From: Symbiodinium natans
Lineage: Eukaryota; Sar; Dinophyceae; Suessiales; Symbiodiniaceae
Direction of reading: 5' to 3'
Assembly (NCBI GenBank): GCA_905221605.1
Contig: CAJNDS010000285.1
Span: 97,501-161,500, forward strand
Length of the DNA stretch: 64,000 bases
The position numbers were made by a program, and so were the translations under genes. This document shows positions 9,018-21,600 of this stretch, piece by piece (the first letter of the stretch is position 1; each line of letters opens with the position of its first letter). The notes beneath the pieces were generated by a model that saw nothing but the letters and a program-made list of their open reading frames with translations, searched no databases and had not been told where the DNA came from.

Positions 9018-12000
9018 TCGCAGAGCAGCCGCAACGTGCTCAGGCTCACTCGACTGGTTCCAGCATCGGAGAGGGTAGAGGCAGCGAAGGAGCGTGGCAT
9101 CAAGTGTATGATATCACCCCGTACGCAAGCACTGTACAGGACCAAGCCTCCGGCACCTTTCCCTTGCTGAAGGCCACGCAGCTTTCCAAGCAGAGGGTTG
9201 CAGTCTCCCTCCCAGCTTCCCCAGCAGCTTCCCCGCTTCGCGATGAGGTGTCGCCTCCGATACCTGTTGGCCGTCTTGCCGGACGGTTCAAGGTGCAACT
9301 TTGGCGGGCGAGCCCTGAGCACAAGCTGAACCTCATCGTCGGACCAGGTTCCCAGAGCCGCCCGGGATTGATTGGGGTTTAGGGTTCAGGGTTCAGGGTT
9401 TAGGGTTTAGGGTTTAGGGATTAGGGTTCAGGGTTTAGGGTTTAGGGTTTAGGGATGTCTAGGGTCTAGGGATGTTTAGGGTTTAGGGATGTTTAGGGTT
9501 TAGGGATGTTTAGGGTTTAGGGGATGCGAGATTGAGTGATGGGATTGAGGGCCAAGATCTGACGTCCTTGAAATCTGCTCTGAGGCGATGTGGTTGTGAT
9601 GGTGGATGCAAGTCATTTGGGCATCTACCAAGGGGATGAGGTGCGCCCGATTGCGTGCTGCTGAAGCTCCTGAAAGCTGGCTTATGTGCGTGTTGGAGGT
9701 ACTCAGCGTCAATGACGTGTCTGTACAAGGCTTTCGTCATTTCACTGAGCTTCTCGACTCCTGCGGACACAGTCTAGAGATCCAGTTCTACCACAAGGAG
9801 CTGCATAGCGCTCAGTGTCTTCCCCCTTGGCCTTGGAGTGTCCTGGCTTGTGTCTGGTGCAGGAGCCACCGATCCCCACCCTTGTGCACGAGGAGACGTG
9901 GTCAGTTCTCCAAATGATTGTTCCCGTTTGTAGCGGCCCAGCATACCGAGGGTGTTATATTTAAACGAAAAGATGCTAGAATTCTGATAAGCGGCCATGT
10001 AGCACAGCAGCTACATAGCATTTTGCTTCGATGACCAGCCGGCAGCATTTTGAAGGCCAGAGATTTTGAAGGAATGTGAAGGATGGCTTGTTGGGCGGGT
10101 CTGTTGCTCAGGATGACTTGCTTGAGATGTGCTGCGGGCCAACTTTCTGCGTGCCACAGACCATGCCGGTGCCGGGAGCTCGGGATGGCTGTGAGAGTGT
10201 GGTTTCGGACTCTGCCGACTCTGCTTTTTGCGAGAACTGCACGGTGAAGGTGGTGCGACTATTTCTACAACCCTCCGGAACCGAGGTTGGATTGGGGACC
10301 TCCCGACGGAACAACTTTGTGGGTTTTAAGTTTTAAGTGACGTCAGCATGAGGCAGAGAGCCATCATGCTATCATAACTCATTGATTCTGCCTGTTGTCA
10401 ACACGTGGCGTTTCAGCGCTTGAGCAGATGTCTTGTGCAGTATGTAGAAGTGGCTTCAGGTGCCGTGCTGAGTCCTGGACGCAGCGCGAGGTCCTGAGTG
10501 CCTCCATGGCTGCGAGCGTGGGGGGTCCGTGCCTCAAGGGCACCCCCGTCAGAAGCGTGAAGGCATTTTGGACTGGCATTCTCAAGCTATGATGGCTGTC
10601 AGAAAAACAACATGTATATGTATATATATAATATCATATATAGTATATAATAGAGAATCTACAATATATAGTATAGTATATTTTAGAATATATGAAATAT
10701 TATCTATAATATATAATATGTAACATATAATATATAAATTAGAATGCATAATATACCATATATAACTCATCACATATAATATATAATATATCATATGTTA
10801 TACGTAATTTATATAATCAAAGCAGCAGTGAGTCATGAGGTTCCGTCTTTCGACTTGAGATGCACCGGACATCCATGAAGTGCCGCGGCTTGCATGGACC
10901 TCTCGAAGCCTCGGCCCCCTACTTGGAGGTTCATGGGTACTTCTTCCGAAAATTATCAGGGGTTTAGGGTTTAGGGTTTAGGGTTTAGGGTTTAGGGTTT
11001 AGGGTATTGTAACTGTACTTATAACTCTGCTTATAACCATACTAGGGCACTTAAGGGGCTTGTAAGTGGGGTACAAGTACAGTTATAATTGGTGAATAAG
11101 TACTCATGAGCCTCCAAGCAGGGCCCTAGGCCCCGAAGCCTCAACCCCTCAGCTGTCTCAACCGCATCTACGAATCTGCTCTCCAAAGCCACCACACTAA
11201 ACCCTAAACCCTAAACCCTAAACCCTAGACCCTAGACCCTAGACCCTAAACCCTAGACCTTACACCACAACCTAGTATGAAAAGAGTCCACACAGGGCTG
11301 CTAGCGTGAGCTCAGAGGCAGCCCTTTGGCCTCCCACTTGGAGTGGTCAGCCAACCGCCTGAGCCCTCCGAGCCCTCCAACGTGGCCTCTGAGGAGCGCC
11401 CAAGAAAGGGATGTAGGGTTTGGGGTTGGTTTGGGGTTTAGGGTTTAGGGTTTAGGGTTTAGGGTTTAGGGTTTAGGGTTTAGGGTTTAGGGTTTAGGGT
11501 TTAGGGTTTAGGGTTTAGGGTCCGCAGCGCGCGAGACCCTCAGAGCCTGAGAGAACAGGACCTTCTACTGACGACTCCAAGGGGCAAACGGCTGTGCATC
11601 ACCGAAAGCTTCTACTCGGACCGGGATGCCGTGCGCTCAGGGGGTTGAAGGATGAAGGGGGGTTTGAGGTGTGCAATGAGGGTCTAGCTGCCTAGTTCCG
11701 TTAGGGGGATGTCGAGCAGAGGCAGGCCAAAGAAAGCGCAGCGGAAGAGTACGCTAGCACAGAGTGCTGGAAGAATCTTGACCGGCTCCGGTACAGGTTC
11801 GAAGTATGAAAGCAAGGTACAAGAAGACGGCCTTCCGGCGGTACACACTAGGGCACCTCAGGCTGCGTAACATGCATTGCCACATTGGGCATGTGGAGGG
11901 GCTTGAGCTAGGCATGCCGAATATCTGTATAAACAGACACAAGTTGGGGCAACCCCGCCATTTCCTGGTTGGAGGCTCGAGGCCCATAAACGATCATAAA

Positions 12001-12174
12001 CTCACGAAAGCTAGCTCCTCACTGTCGGAGCTTGGCTGAGAGCAAGCACGGCAGCGGCAGCAACGGGCTGTCTCAAAGGTCTGGGACACCGACAGCGGGC
12101 ATCGCCTCGAGGAGGACGAGGAGGTTCGGGACTTCGTAGATCCGCAACACCAAACGCCGCAAAAGAGCGGCTGA
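9018..12174 (+). CDS. PDZ-domain protein, partial multi-exon model
   Basis: Coding segments on one strand look like one gene. Segment 9018-9360 ends RFKVQLWRASPEHKLNLIVG, the first strand and carboxylate-binding loop of a PDZ domain. Segment about 9685-9810 continues it: VLSVNDVSVQGFRHFTELLD then LEIQFYH. Segment about 10085-10315 carries KVVRLFLQPSGTEVGLGTS, perhaps the start of a second PDZ domain. Segments near 11535-11640 (LREQDLLLTTPRGKRLCI) and 11738-11806 may be further exons. A terminal exon 12079-12174 (WDTDSGHRLEEDEEVRDFV) begins at an AG|G acceptor and ends in TGA. PDZ domains bind C-terminal peptides as scaffolds; the partner is unknown. Start, some exon limits and whether 11.5-12.2 kb belongs to the same gene are uncertain. 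Telomere-like arrays separate several of these segments. Confidence 0.55.
9375..9522 (+). repeat. Telomere-like array, partly degenerate
   Basis: TTTAGGG units mixed with TTCAGGG, GGGATGTTTAGGG and GTCTAGGG variants. It lies between the two halves of the PDZ domain, so it is intronic. Confidence 0.93.
10612..10815. repeat. TA-rich simple sequence
   Basis: About 200 nt of degenerate ATATATA, TATAATATA and GTATAATA units. No coding signal apart from poly Ile-Tyr frames. Confidence 0.85.
10959..11005 (+). repeat. Telomere-like (TTTAGGG)n array
   Basis: Six perfect units, directly followed by the left arm of a small inverted-repeat element (11005-11091). Confidence 0.95.
11005..11091. repeat. 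Small inverted-repeat element
   Basis: Left arm ATTGTAACTGTACTTATAA pairs with right arm TACAAGTACAGTTATAAT with few mismatches. No coding capacity. Confidence 0.6.
11197..11256 (-). repeat. CCCTAAA array with CCCTAGA variants
   Basis: About eight units, half of them CCCTAGA. Confidence 0.92.
11412..11521 (+). repeat. Telomere-like (TTTAGGG)n array
   Basis: Starts degenerate (GGTTTGGGG) and becomes perfect TTTAGGG. It ends right before a protein-like segment (11535-11640). Confidence 0.95.
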
Positions 12175-13280
12175 GCTTCGCCTCACCCGACTCGAGCCCT
12201 GTATACCCGAATTGTGGTGGGTACGGTTTTGTGATTAGGCAAGGCAGACGCACTGCTTGGCAGATCTCGGCAGCTTCTGCTATCGAGACAAGTCTTCCAG
12301 GCGCTCGACCTGTCAAAGACTATTTTCCCAATACCCCAGCCCGAACCTTCACACGTGTCCTCAAGATCCTGCGCTCATCAGTGCGGCGTCGCCGGGCCTC
12401 TTCCAGCTTGAAACCTCCATGCCCCCTTTCCTGTGTGTGTGTGTGTGTGCAACTCACACTTGAGCTTCTTCACCGAACTAGCTGGCAAGAAGCCCTCAAC
12501 CGGCCTTTCTAGAAAGCCACGCATCTCGTCGATCCACATGTGGATGCTGTATGGTGCTGTCTGTGACACGGTACAAGGGATGCTGGCATGTCATGCGCGC
12601 ATATCCTTGAAGATACAAGCAGCATTTGTAGCCCCACCGCGAGCAAAGTTCAGCCCCGAACTGTCCAGACCTGGAAATCCGGCAGTGGTTGTTGCGCAGG
12701 AAAGTCACTACCATTTAGCCAGCCTTCGTGACTTAGCTGAAAGAAACCTTCCGAGCTAGTGCAAAGCTTGTTACACGTCATGCAGCTTTCCTCCAAAACC
12801 GAGGGGTGGCTCTGAGTCAGCCGAGGAGGGCCCGTGGTGGTCTTGCAGACCGTTCCGTTGCTGAGCCTCTTCCCGGGCGATGAGTTGCTCAGGCTGGGGC
12901 CGCTGAAAGTTGAGCGCACCTCAAGAAGAAAGGCCGCAGACGACAAGGAATACCTCGGAAAACCACCAAGGGATCCACCAAGGAATCCTAACTTAAGCGC
13001 TTGCGCACGCAGCCTCGGCAGCCGGGCCGGCCCCAACCCTCGGGATGCGCACGTCGGCAGTCCAAGGGAGTGCACCTCGGAGTTTCCGCCGCGGGTCACG
13101 GAAAAAGGACGCAGGAGGGCAGCCGACTCCGTAAGCCCGAAACCTTGAAGCAAACAACGCAGTTCAACTTGGGCGAGGTTTTGTAGGCTTTGCTGGAGGA
13201 TCCCTGAAGCACCGTTTGGCAGACTTCGCAGCGCAAAGGCCTGCCGTGTCAACCGGCGGAGCAAAACCTTCGGCGCACTT
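12175..13280. other. No supported gene
   Basis: GC-rich sequence open in several frames on both strands, including a 257-codon minus-strand frame (12650-13423) that runs through a local repeat. No domain seen. A short TG run lies at 12433-12450. Confidence 0.4.
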
Positions 13281-13820
13281 GTTGCCTGCAAAGCTTGGGT
13301 AGGGTGGTCGGATCTGCCAAAGTTCCCCCGCCCGCCCCAACCGAAGGGCGCTGCGCAACAGGGGGTTTGTGCTTGTGTGCGAGTTGCCAAGTAAAGCTTG
13401 GGCAGGAAGGTGGGAGCTGCCAAGAAGTAAATCAGGCAGCAAAGAGAGCCCCACCGCCCACCCGATGGATGCCTTGCAGCAAGTTACACTTGTTGTCGGT
13501 GACCATGTGCATGTTGCCAAGTGAAGCTTGGGCAGCGTGGTGGGAGTTAAGTCAAGAAGGCAGATGCCATGCAACGTCCATCAGCTGCTACAGAGTTTCA
13601 AGTGTTGATGCGGTTCTGAGTATGACTCGAATCCCCGCAAGTATGTCAGCAGCTTTGCAAACGCGATCGACAAGCACCTCGGACATTTCGCAAGATGCTT
13701 TTTGTGCTTATCATGTGGTTGACACTGACAGTGGGAACAGGGCGCGCTTGTTGTCACTGCCCGTGTGCCTGTTGCCAAGTGAAGCTTGGGTATGGTGGCG
13801 GGAGCTGCCGACAAGTCATT
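13281..13820 (+). repeat. Four-copy dispersed repeat with a CCAAG/CTTGG hairpin
   Basis: Copies at about 13281, 13383, 13512 and 13771 share GTTGCCAAGTGAAGCTTGGG followed by a G/T-rich stretch ending GGGAGCTGCC. The core CCAAGTGAAGCTTGG can form a hairpin. At least two copies also share the preceding CTTGTTGTC and TGTGC segments, so the unit is about 65 nt. Spacing is irregular (about 102, 129 and 259 nt). Confidence 0.8.
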
Positions 13821-13849
13821 CTGGCACCCAGACAAAAACCCCCAATCCC

Positions 13850-14820
13850 AAAAAGGGTTCCCGGTGCGGGAAGTAAATCAGATCTTGGTCTGCTCCGTAC
13901 GCTGGCAGCTATGACATGGCAGCGCTTGTTGTGGAGTGTTTTGAGTTTTTTGTGAGTTTTCAGCAGAGGGTGTGGTCTTGTTTGCTTCCGGTCCAGGATC
14001 AACGGAGTGGAGATATCCGATCTTTGCAGCTGTAAGGCGGGCTCGTTGCAGTTGGTTGTCATGTGTTGCATTCAGGGCGCTGCGGCCCGATACATGTGTT
14101 GGCTGTGGACCAGAGTCCAGGTCGATTTGGTGGATGTGTTTCGGCATTGTCCGAGGCAGCAATGAAGTCTGCCATCCACCTCACGCTGGACTTTCGCAGA
14201 CCGGAGGTGGTGCCACGGAGCCTCTGCGGAAGTGAGGCCATGCCTCGGCTTAAATTGTTGCTTGGGAGATCGGAAAAAACGGTTTCCGACAGGTTTTTTA
14301 TACCTGCTGTGCCAGGTCTCGTCACCAGCCATGGCCATGCTGATCAAAACCTCTCGACGAAGCGACGCCTTGGGCCTGGAGCACGCGATGATGCGGCAGG
14401 ATGCGCACTTGCGTGACCTTGCGTGCGCTCTACCCGCGTCACCACAGCTCGGCGTCATTGGAACCTGCGACTGAGGATTGGAATTCTGCTAGCTCGACGA
14501 AAGACTGCAGCCGCGAGGCCGTTTCGGAGGAAAGCTGGTACAGCAGCTTGCGCAGGGCCGAGCACACATCAAACCTGTTGTGCTTTGTGTAGGCAGGCCG
14601 CGCCTTTGCTAGGGTGTGGCTTTCACAGAGGTTCTTGAAGCTGAGCTGCAACGATGTCGCTCGACAAGCGGCGGAGAACTCAGACAGCGTACGATGCAAG
14701 TCGCACACGGCGCGCGGCAGCAATGTGTCGAACCAGCCTGCTGCAGGCAGATAGCTCTTCCGCAATCGAGGTGCAGAGGCCTGACCAAAAACATCCCAAA
14801 ACAAGTCCTAAAGTCCCCCC
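13850..14820. other. Ambiguous open region
   Basis: Open frames exist on both strands: + 14063-14416 (IHVLAVDQSPGRFGGCVSAL) and minus 14439-14804 (CSALRKLLYQLSSETASRLQ). Both have protein-like stretches but they overlap and no family is recognised. One of them may be an exon. Confidence 0.25.
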
Positions 14821-17139
14821 CACATGTAAATTAAATGCATGTAATGCACTGACATTTGAATACGTTTGAATACAGTGATTACATTATCAACGTACTTGCA
14901 TACATCTATATATACAGATATGCATTTATATACATTTAGTGTTTTACCTTTTTGGACTCTTTAGATACTCTTAGATACGACGAGATACAATGGACCTTAA
15001 GTATCCTCAAGGGCGGAAAGCTCCCATGTCTTGAGAGGAGTTTCGATGCACACGATGTCCAGGACACGGTTCAGGGGAGCGCACATGAGTGCACTGATAA
15101 GCTCACGTCAGAAGAAGAAAGTAGAAGTAGTAGAAGTGCAGGAAGCGGTCACAATCTGAGCCGCAATCTGAGCCCGACTCTGGGCAGCTGATGTGGAGTT
15201 TGACAGCTTGTCGAAGCTGGGTCTCTCAGAAGCTGTTTGAAACAAAAGTGGTCCCTTTTGTGGTGAGTTTTGAGAACGGGAAGTCCTGGCTCACTGTGCC
15301 CAAAGCAAGGACAGTTGAAGGGAGAACACCGTTTTCTGGAATCGGCAAAAGAATTGCCAGATGTTGGAAGATGGCTCGTCTCACGCTCCAGACACGAGAA
15401 CAGCAAGTGCACACTCCTCGGGCCGTGATAGCCTGGCTGCCTGAATTGTGCTTGATGCTGCTGCATCGTCTGCGCCGTGGGTTTGAATACCCGGATCTGC
15501 TGGCACAATGGCATTGACGCGGTGTGACCGACTTAAACGCGCCACAATCAGTTTGAAGACCCCAGATAGATACGAGTGGTAGTTGTTTTTGGTGGGCAGC
15601 TGCAGTCTGATGGTGCACGCAAATACCTTTGCACTCCCAAGTCCAAAGCATGGATCGAATCGAGTAGAAATCGCTGAAAATGCCCCGTCAAATGGCGTGG
15701 CTCCTGACTTGCGTGGAAAGGGCAAAAGGAGTGCGGGATGCTCTGACAGATGAGAGCGAGGGGCAGAGACAGAGAGAGGCGGGACGCGAGTCATCACGGA
15801 AAAAGCAAAGGCCATGACCTCGCAGCAACCCGCACACCCAAGCAAAGAGGGGCAAGGCCACGCCGAGCAGCATGGTGGCCAGAGGATGTGCAAGGGCCAC
15901 GCCGGAAGCAGAAGCAAGGGGCAGGAAGCCAAGAGCACGCCACACTGCAAGACAAGGCAGAGAGGATCAGGGGACGCCGGGATGCCTTGTAGTGGATACT
16001 CGTACAAGTACACCCTCAGGAGCCGCCAGGTGTCTGAGCAAGGCACCCCAAACAAGGTCGGGGATGTCAGGGAAGAAGGCCGCACCCGGGCCAGCCAACC
16101 CCAGGGCCAAGATGTAGATTCATCCGTGTTGGGGCTTGGGGATGTCCACGGGTAGCCATTTGTCTTTGAAGTCCTCAGCCAAAATCAGACGGTGTGACTT
16201 CACCTGACTCGCTTCTGTATTCAAATTCAGCATGATCTGCCAGACTTGGCAAATGATGTCGCCGTGAGTCAGCAGTGGAGAACGCTCGCAGCCTGGGGTT
16301 GGAAGAAGGCTGGTCGCCGTCTCCTCAGACGGGTTGCTACAACCTCCCGGGCTACATGCCCTGCATTGCCCTGCCTTTCTGCCCGCGGGTGGCTTAACAA
16401 AGCAACGTCCGCAACAGATGCCCAGAAACACGTAAGTTTGTCAAGCGAGCGTGCTGGAGACGCCATCTCCGAATCTGAAAGGCTCGTAAGCTGCCGTGGC
16501 ATCGGCCGCAGTCACGTTGGACATCATGTGCTGGCCAGCAGCAGCTGCACGGCTTTTAGGCTTTTGAAGGCGCCGAAGCAATCACATGAATCACATGGCC
16601 GTCACCAGCCCGGGTCAAAGGCGCACGGGGGCGCAACACAGTTGACAGCGCATGCATGCGAAGCGATCGTCGCCACAAGGCGGAGTCCAAGCAGTGGTCT
16701 TAAGAGCGAAAGGGACCCAGTTGGCGGCCCGTCTTCGCAGCGTCAGGGACGACATCCGAGTGCCGTGAGGGGGCGTCGGCGGGCATGTCGCAGGTTGTGC
16801 AGCCTCGGCTCGCAGATTTCGAGTGTAAGACTTTAAGTCATGTGCAGGGTCGACGGCACTGACAGCCCCTCCGCAAGAGATGCTCCTGATGCAGCTGAAA
16901 AGCTCAGGCTTAGGCAGCAGGTCACCGATGTTGGCGAAGCAAGTGTTCCCCTGTGTTGCGCGAGCCTTGCCCGATTTCCGTTACGGGCACCCAACTCCAA
17001 GGTCTTCAAGGTTGCTAGGCCCTCGTCCCCAGCTGCAGGGCAGTTCCGGCCTGCGCCATGGTTGGATGCCCCACGTGACAGAGCCTGCAAGGCGCCAGCA
17101 AAGTGCCATAAGATTGCCTCTTTGCCATCCTTGTGAAAT
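14821..17139. other. Region without a supported gene
   Basis: 14825-14945 is AT-rich with ATG/CAT repeats. 15190-15517 (+) is open for 109 codons without a known domain. 15380-16160 is GC-rich and open in most frames, including a 234-codon minus frame, so openness there means little. 16246-17130 shows only short open frames. Confidence 0.35.
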
Positions 17140-17233
17140 GGGGGGGGGGGGAACCGTATTGGGGTGCTTGTGCTAAGGGAATCCTACTACTTGGGGGTCT
17201 ATTTTGAGGGTCCCCTATTCTCGTAAACCCCCA
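17140..17233 (+). repeat. Inverted-repeat element, family A
   Basis: Begins with a 12-base G run, contains GGGAATCCTACTACTTGGG, ends CTATTCTCGTAAACCCCC. Confidence 0.75.
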
Positions 17234-18100
17234 AATCATTCCCTTTTTTGGCGTTCTCTTGAGGGCCCCGGCATGTCAGGTGGCTACAGACATAGACCAT
17301 GCTACAACAGCTTTGCGCCAAGACCTCAGAAGGCAACCTGCAGCCTCCAGGGAGAGTTGCTTTGGAGTGAGCATGTCCGCTTGAAGTTGCCAGTGCTGCT
17401 CGCATCGAGAATGGGCCTGCTGGTACGAGAAGCCATGTATGTGGCGCCACTTCTTGGGACGGGATGACTCGCAGAGTGTTCTAAGAAATGTGATGAGGTT
17501 GCTTCGCGAGCTTTGCGGCAACTGGGAGGCGGCCAGTGGTTAGCGGCTAGCGGCTAGTGGCAATTGCTCAGAAAGCGCCCCAAAGAGTGAGTCTTCATTC
17601 CCGGCCTGGAGGCACCAGCCATCTTCCTGTGCAACGCAGGCGGCCAGCTAGCTACTCATGTTACTCATGCTCATCCCAAGCACTTTTAGTCAAAGGAGGC
17701 GGCTCTGCTTTGCTGGTCTTCGCCGCTTCAGCTACGTCACGACCACAGCCTTGAAATTAGAACGCCCATGGACAGTCCCGCACTGTCTCGCTTGACATCT
17801 GCCTCTGTGGTGTTGAGGTTCCTGACAACAGCAACAACATGTTGACAGCAGCGCAAAGAGGCTCAGAAAGGGATCTTTACATCTTGAGGCACAGCACCAT
17901 GCAGCATGCAGCATCCGCGCAGGTGCCATAGAGCGCCAAGACGCTGCTGACGAGCTGCGAGACTTGCCACAGCCTCCTGCCTACTCAGGATGATGTGGCA
18001 GCATGCTCATTGCGCATTCACGACTGCAAGTGACAGTGAAAATGTCGGGTGGGGTGAAATCCTCATCTTTTCCTCACGACGCAATCCGTTGGAAGCATTT
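17234..18100. other. No supported gene
   Basis: Mixed GC-rich sequence with short open frames on both strands and no recognisable domain. Confidence 0.4.
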
Positions 18101-18127
18101 TGGGTTTAGGGTTTAGGGTTTAGGGTT
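18101..18127 (+). repeat. Short TTTAGGG array
   Basis: About four units, isolated upstream of the CoA-transferase gene. Confidence 0.9.
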
Positions 18128-18240
18128 CCAAGGATGTTGCCACAATTTCCTCCTCCAGAGGGTGCCGTGATCTGCCGGGCATATAATCGCCCGGCTGCAT
18201 CGGCTGGGCTGCGCGCCCAGCATGCTTCTGTACCAAGATT

Positions 18241-18334
18241 TTCCAAAACCCCTGAATTAAGGAGTATACCCGAAGTCATAAGAATGATCCTTAGTATATA
18301 GTAGGGTATATTCCTTAGTTAAGGGGTTTGGGAA
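18241..18334. repeat. Palindromic element with about 31-bp arms
   Basis: The left arm begins TTCCAAAACCCCTGAATTAA; the right arm is its near reverse complement, ending TTAAGGGGTTTGGGAA. The loop is about 30 nt. It looks like a MITE or a folded element; no gene inside. Confidence 0.8.
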
Positions 18335-18602
18335 GATCTGGGTAGTTTCGGTCATGCCCATTCGATTGAGATCTTTGCCTCCGGCATGCTTTCTCAACAC
18401 GCTGCCACAAGATCACTACATTTTTGTAGATTTGCACCAGCGCACGGAGCTGAATTATTGAAGCCAGCACGCTGCGATTGTTCTGCCTTTCCGGACCGGT
18501 AGGCTGCGGAGCTCGAACTAAAAGTCAAAGTGCAAAAAACAGTACACACTAAGTACATACTATCTTGTACTCCTAAACCCTAAATCCTAAACTCTCATCA
18601 CC

Positions 18603-21600
18603 ATGGCAGTCCACGACGCTCTGCCTTTGTCTGGTATTCACGTGCTGGAGCTGTCCATCGCCATTGCCGCCACCGATCTGACTTGGGTCGTTAAAGAGTT
18701 CGCGTTTAGGGTTTAGAGTTTAGGGTTTAGGGTTTGGGGTTTCGGTCAATCCCTTGATAGTAATACGGCTGCTCAACGTTCAGCAGAGTGATCCTGCGCA
18801 GTCTGCTCAAGCTTCCACCGCCCTACCTGCTTTGGGGAACGACGCAACGTTTGGCCAAATGTGTTGACAAAGCTGCCTTGTCCGTTCCACGGCTCGGTCT
18901 GAGCAAAGGCACCATCAGCGGGTCAGGTACTGGGTGCACTTTGACTGCACTATGCCAGGTCACAGTTCTGGAAAGCAGGGTCAGATTTCATGGTACCCCG
19001 AAATATCGCGAGGGGAAGGGGGGCACAATCAACAAAAGCAGGGACCCACAAGTAGCTGAAAACAAACCCCATGTTCTATTATATGTCACATGCCCTGGAG
19101 CAGTTGCAGCTAGCAGCTTGGAGAGATCCGCAACCAGCGGTGCTTCAGTTCATTCTTGGGCGAAAAGTCTCAGGCAGTGCAACAGCAAACTCGCACCTAG
19201 CTCGCGCGGGCTTTAGCATGTTTGCCTGAGGACTACGGCGCCGATGTAATCAAGGTGGAACCTCCGGGCGGCGACACCCAGCGACACATGGTCAGCGGGT
19301 CCAAACCTTGGTAGTGATTCTCTCCTGTGTTTGTGTACTTGTTGAACTGTTACTTGTTGTTGTGTAGTTGTTGCAATCCATATCGCAATCCCCGTCCCAT
19401 TGCACCTCTCAGAGCGCTCTCTTGTCCCTTAGGCTTGGAAAGTCCAGTGTGGATCCGCGTCTTGGCCAACATGTTGTTCACAGCTGGACTTATCAAGCTC
19501 TTAAGTATGAGGGCCTGGGTGGTACTCGAATCTCGCATCGCCTGGCAGAAATGCACGCCTGGGCGCGTCCACTTTGGCAATCACACACTTTCGGCAGCCA
19601 CATCGAATCAGTGCCAGGCTGTTGTCTTTTTCGACTTGCGGGGGGGGGCGACCACGTGTGGGGGGGGGGGGGGGGGATCGCTTTTTGGGCAATTTGGCTA
19701 GCCGAGCTTCAACTGAAATCCGCTCCTTGCATACTAAGATACTAGCATAGTATAACATTGTCTAGATTGCTTTCGGAGAACGAAAGTCGAAGCAACACGG
19801 GTCTGGGAGCGATCTGCGGGAGGTACCAGCACTCAGCGCATTTCTACGCGGTCAACCGCGGCACGAGCCTTAATCGGCCAAGAGCCACATCACGGCAGTG
19901 CACTGCATAGCACTGCATCGCACTGCAGGGCACTGCATACTATATATACTATATATATAGTATATATATATATGTACTATATATATACTATATATGCTAT
20001 GGTGCCACCAAATGCGTTGGCTCAGGCAAGAGATCCATAATCTTGAACCTGAAGACCAAGGCCGCATCGGATTGCAAAAGCCAGATGCCAGACGGATCCA
20101 GACGGTTCAACATGTGAATCTGTACTGTCGCGTGGTTGTGGAGGCTGGGCTGCTTGCCCTGCACGCGCTGCTGGAGAAATCGGACGTCTTCATCTCCAAC
20201 TATCGTGCACTTGCAGCGCTTCTGGGGCCTGGGTTTAGGGTTTAGGGTGTAGGGTTCAGGGTTCAGGGTTCAGGGTTTAGGGTTTAGGGTTTAGGGTTTA
20301 GGGTTTAGGGTTTTCGGGGAAGGTGGGCGTGTGCCTGTCAGGGCATGGGCAGAGGGCCTATCTCAGCCAAGGATACGAGTCGCTGCAGAAGTTGGGCCTG
20401 GATTCAGAGAGCTTGCAGGCTCGACACCCCCGGCTTGTCATTTGCCCGATGACTGGATGGGGTTTTGATGGCCCTGCAGCCAATCAGCCTGTGTATGCCA
20501 CCTGCCTCAACAGAGCAGAGCCAGGATTTGGCATTATGTTGCTTGCAAAGAAAAAGGGAGCAGCACAAAGGCAGAAGACTGTGAACTTTCTCTTAATTTT
20601 CATTGAGTCGAGAATGATTCTTTCGAGATTCCAAACCCTAAACCATCCTGAACCCTAAACCCTAAACCATAAACCATCCTAAACCTAATCAATCTTAAAC
20701 CCTTTACCCTAAACCCTTTTTAACGTCTCCTCTCAGGATGTCTCTGGATTCTGGGCCCGGTCTGGTGCTGCCGCTTCACACACTGACGCCGAGGGCTACC
20801 CGGCCGTGCTGGCCCCGGGGTTTGGCGACATGGCAACTGGCCTTGCTGCGGTGGGAGGCAAGGGGGTTTAGGGTCTTGGGTTCAGGGCTTAGGGTTTAGG
20901 GTTGAAGGGCATTTTTCGACGGACTCGGTGTTTTTTGGTTTGGAGGGCTCGGATTTGGGTGGATGTGGGCTGCAACGTGCCAACCTCCAGCTTCCCGAAC
21001 CACATTTTCCTGGTTTCCCAAAGCCGTCCATTGGCTTCCGAATCAGCGGTTTCGACCTTGATGGCGCTCTGTTGCGAGGCATCTGTGCTGCCCTTTTGGC
21101 AAGGGAGAAGACGGGCAAGGGCATGGCACTAAGTACCAGCCTGCTGCGCACGGGTGTGCACTGCAACTCCTGGGCCCCCTGACTGCAGGCAGTTCAGGGA
21201 GCAACAAGTGCGGCGGCGCGCCGCGCAGTTTTAAAGCTAAGTGCCGCGATAGTGCCTGAATGAGTCTTCAAATCAAGAGCGCTTGCTGCCGGTGGAAGCG
21301 AGTGAGGCGCTGAGTTCGTACTTCGCGTTCGGCCGCGTGATCAAGTGGGGGCGCCGCGATGGCACTGGCAATCCTCTGGCTACAGTGTACCGCTGCAAGG
21401 ATGGCAAAGCTTTCTGGCTAACTGGCTTTGAGGCTGACCGGCATTGGCCAAACACTGCCCGCGCCGTGGGCCAGTCCGGCTGGCTTCAGGACCAGCGCTT
21501 CTCGACGGCCAAGGCGAGACGAGCAAACCAGGGACAGCTCCCACTATCCCCCTTGGGAATTTGTTATATTTTTGTTTATATAAAACTCAAGAGGATATTG

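Noticed and set aside
12650-13423. 257-codon minus-strand frame
   Set aside because: Runs through the local CCAAGTGAAGCTTGG repeat in GC-rich DNA where several frames are open; no domain.
14072-14804. Minus-strand two-exon gene
   Set aside because: Frames are protein-like in part but overlap an equally open + frame, with no recognised domain or splice support; reported only as ambiguous.
15381-16085. 234-codon minus-strand frame
   Set aside because: The opposite strand is open in all three frames here, so openness reflects composition (Arg/Lys/Gln-rich + strand), not a gene.
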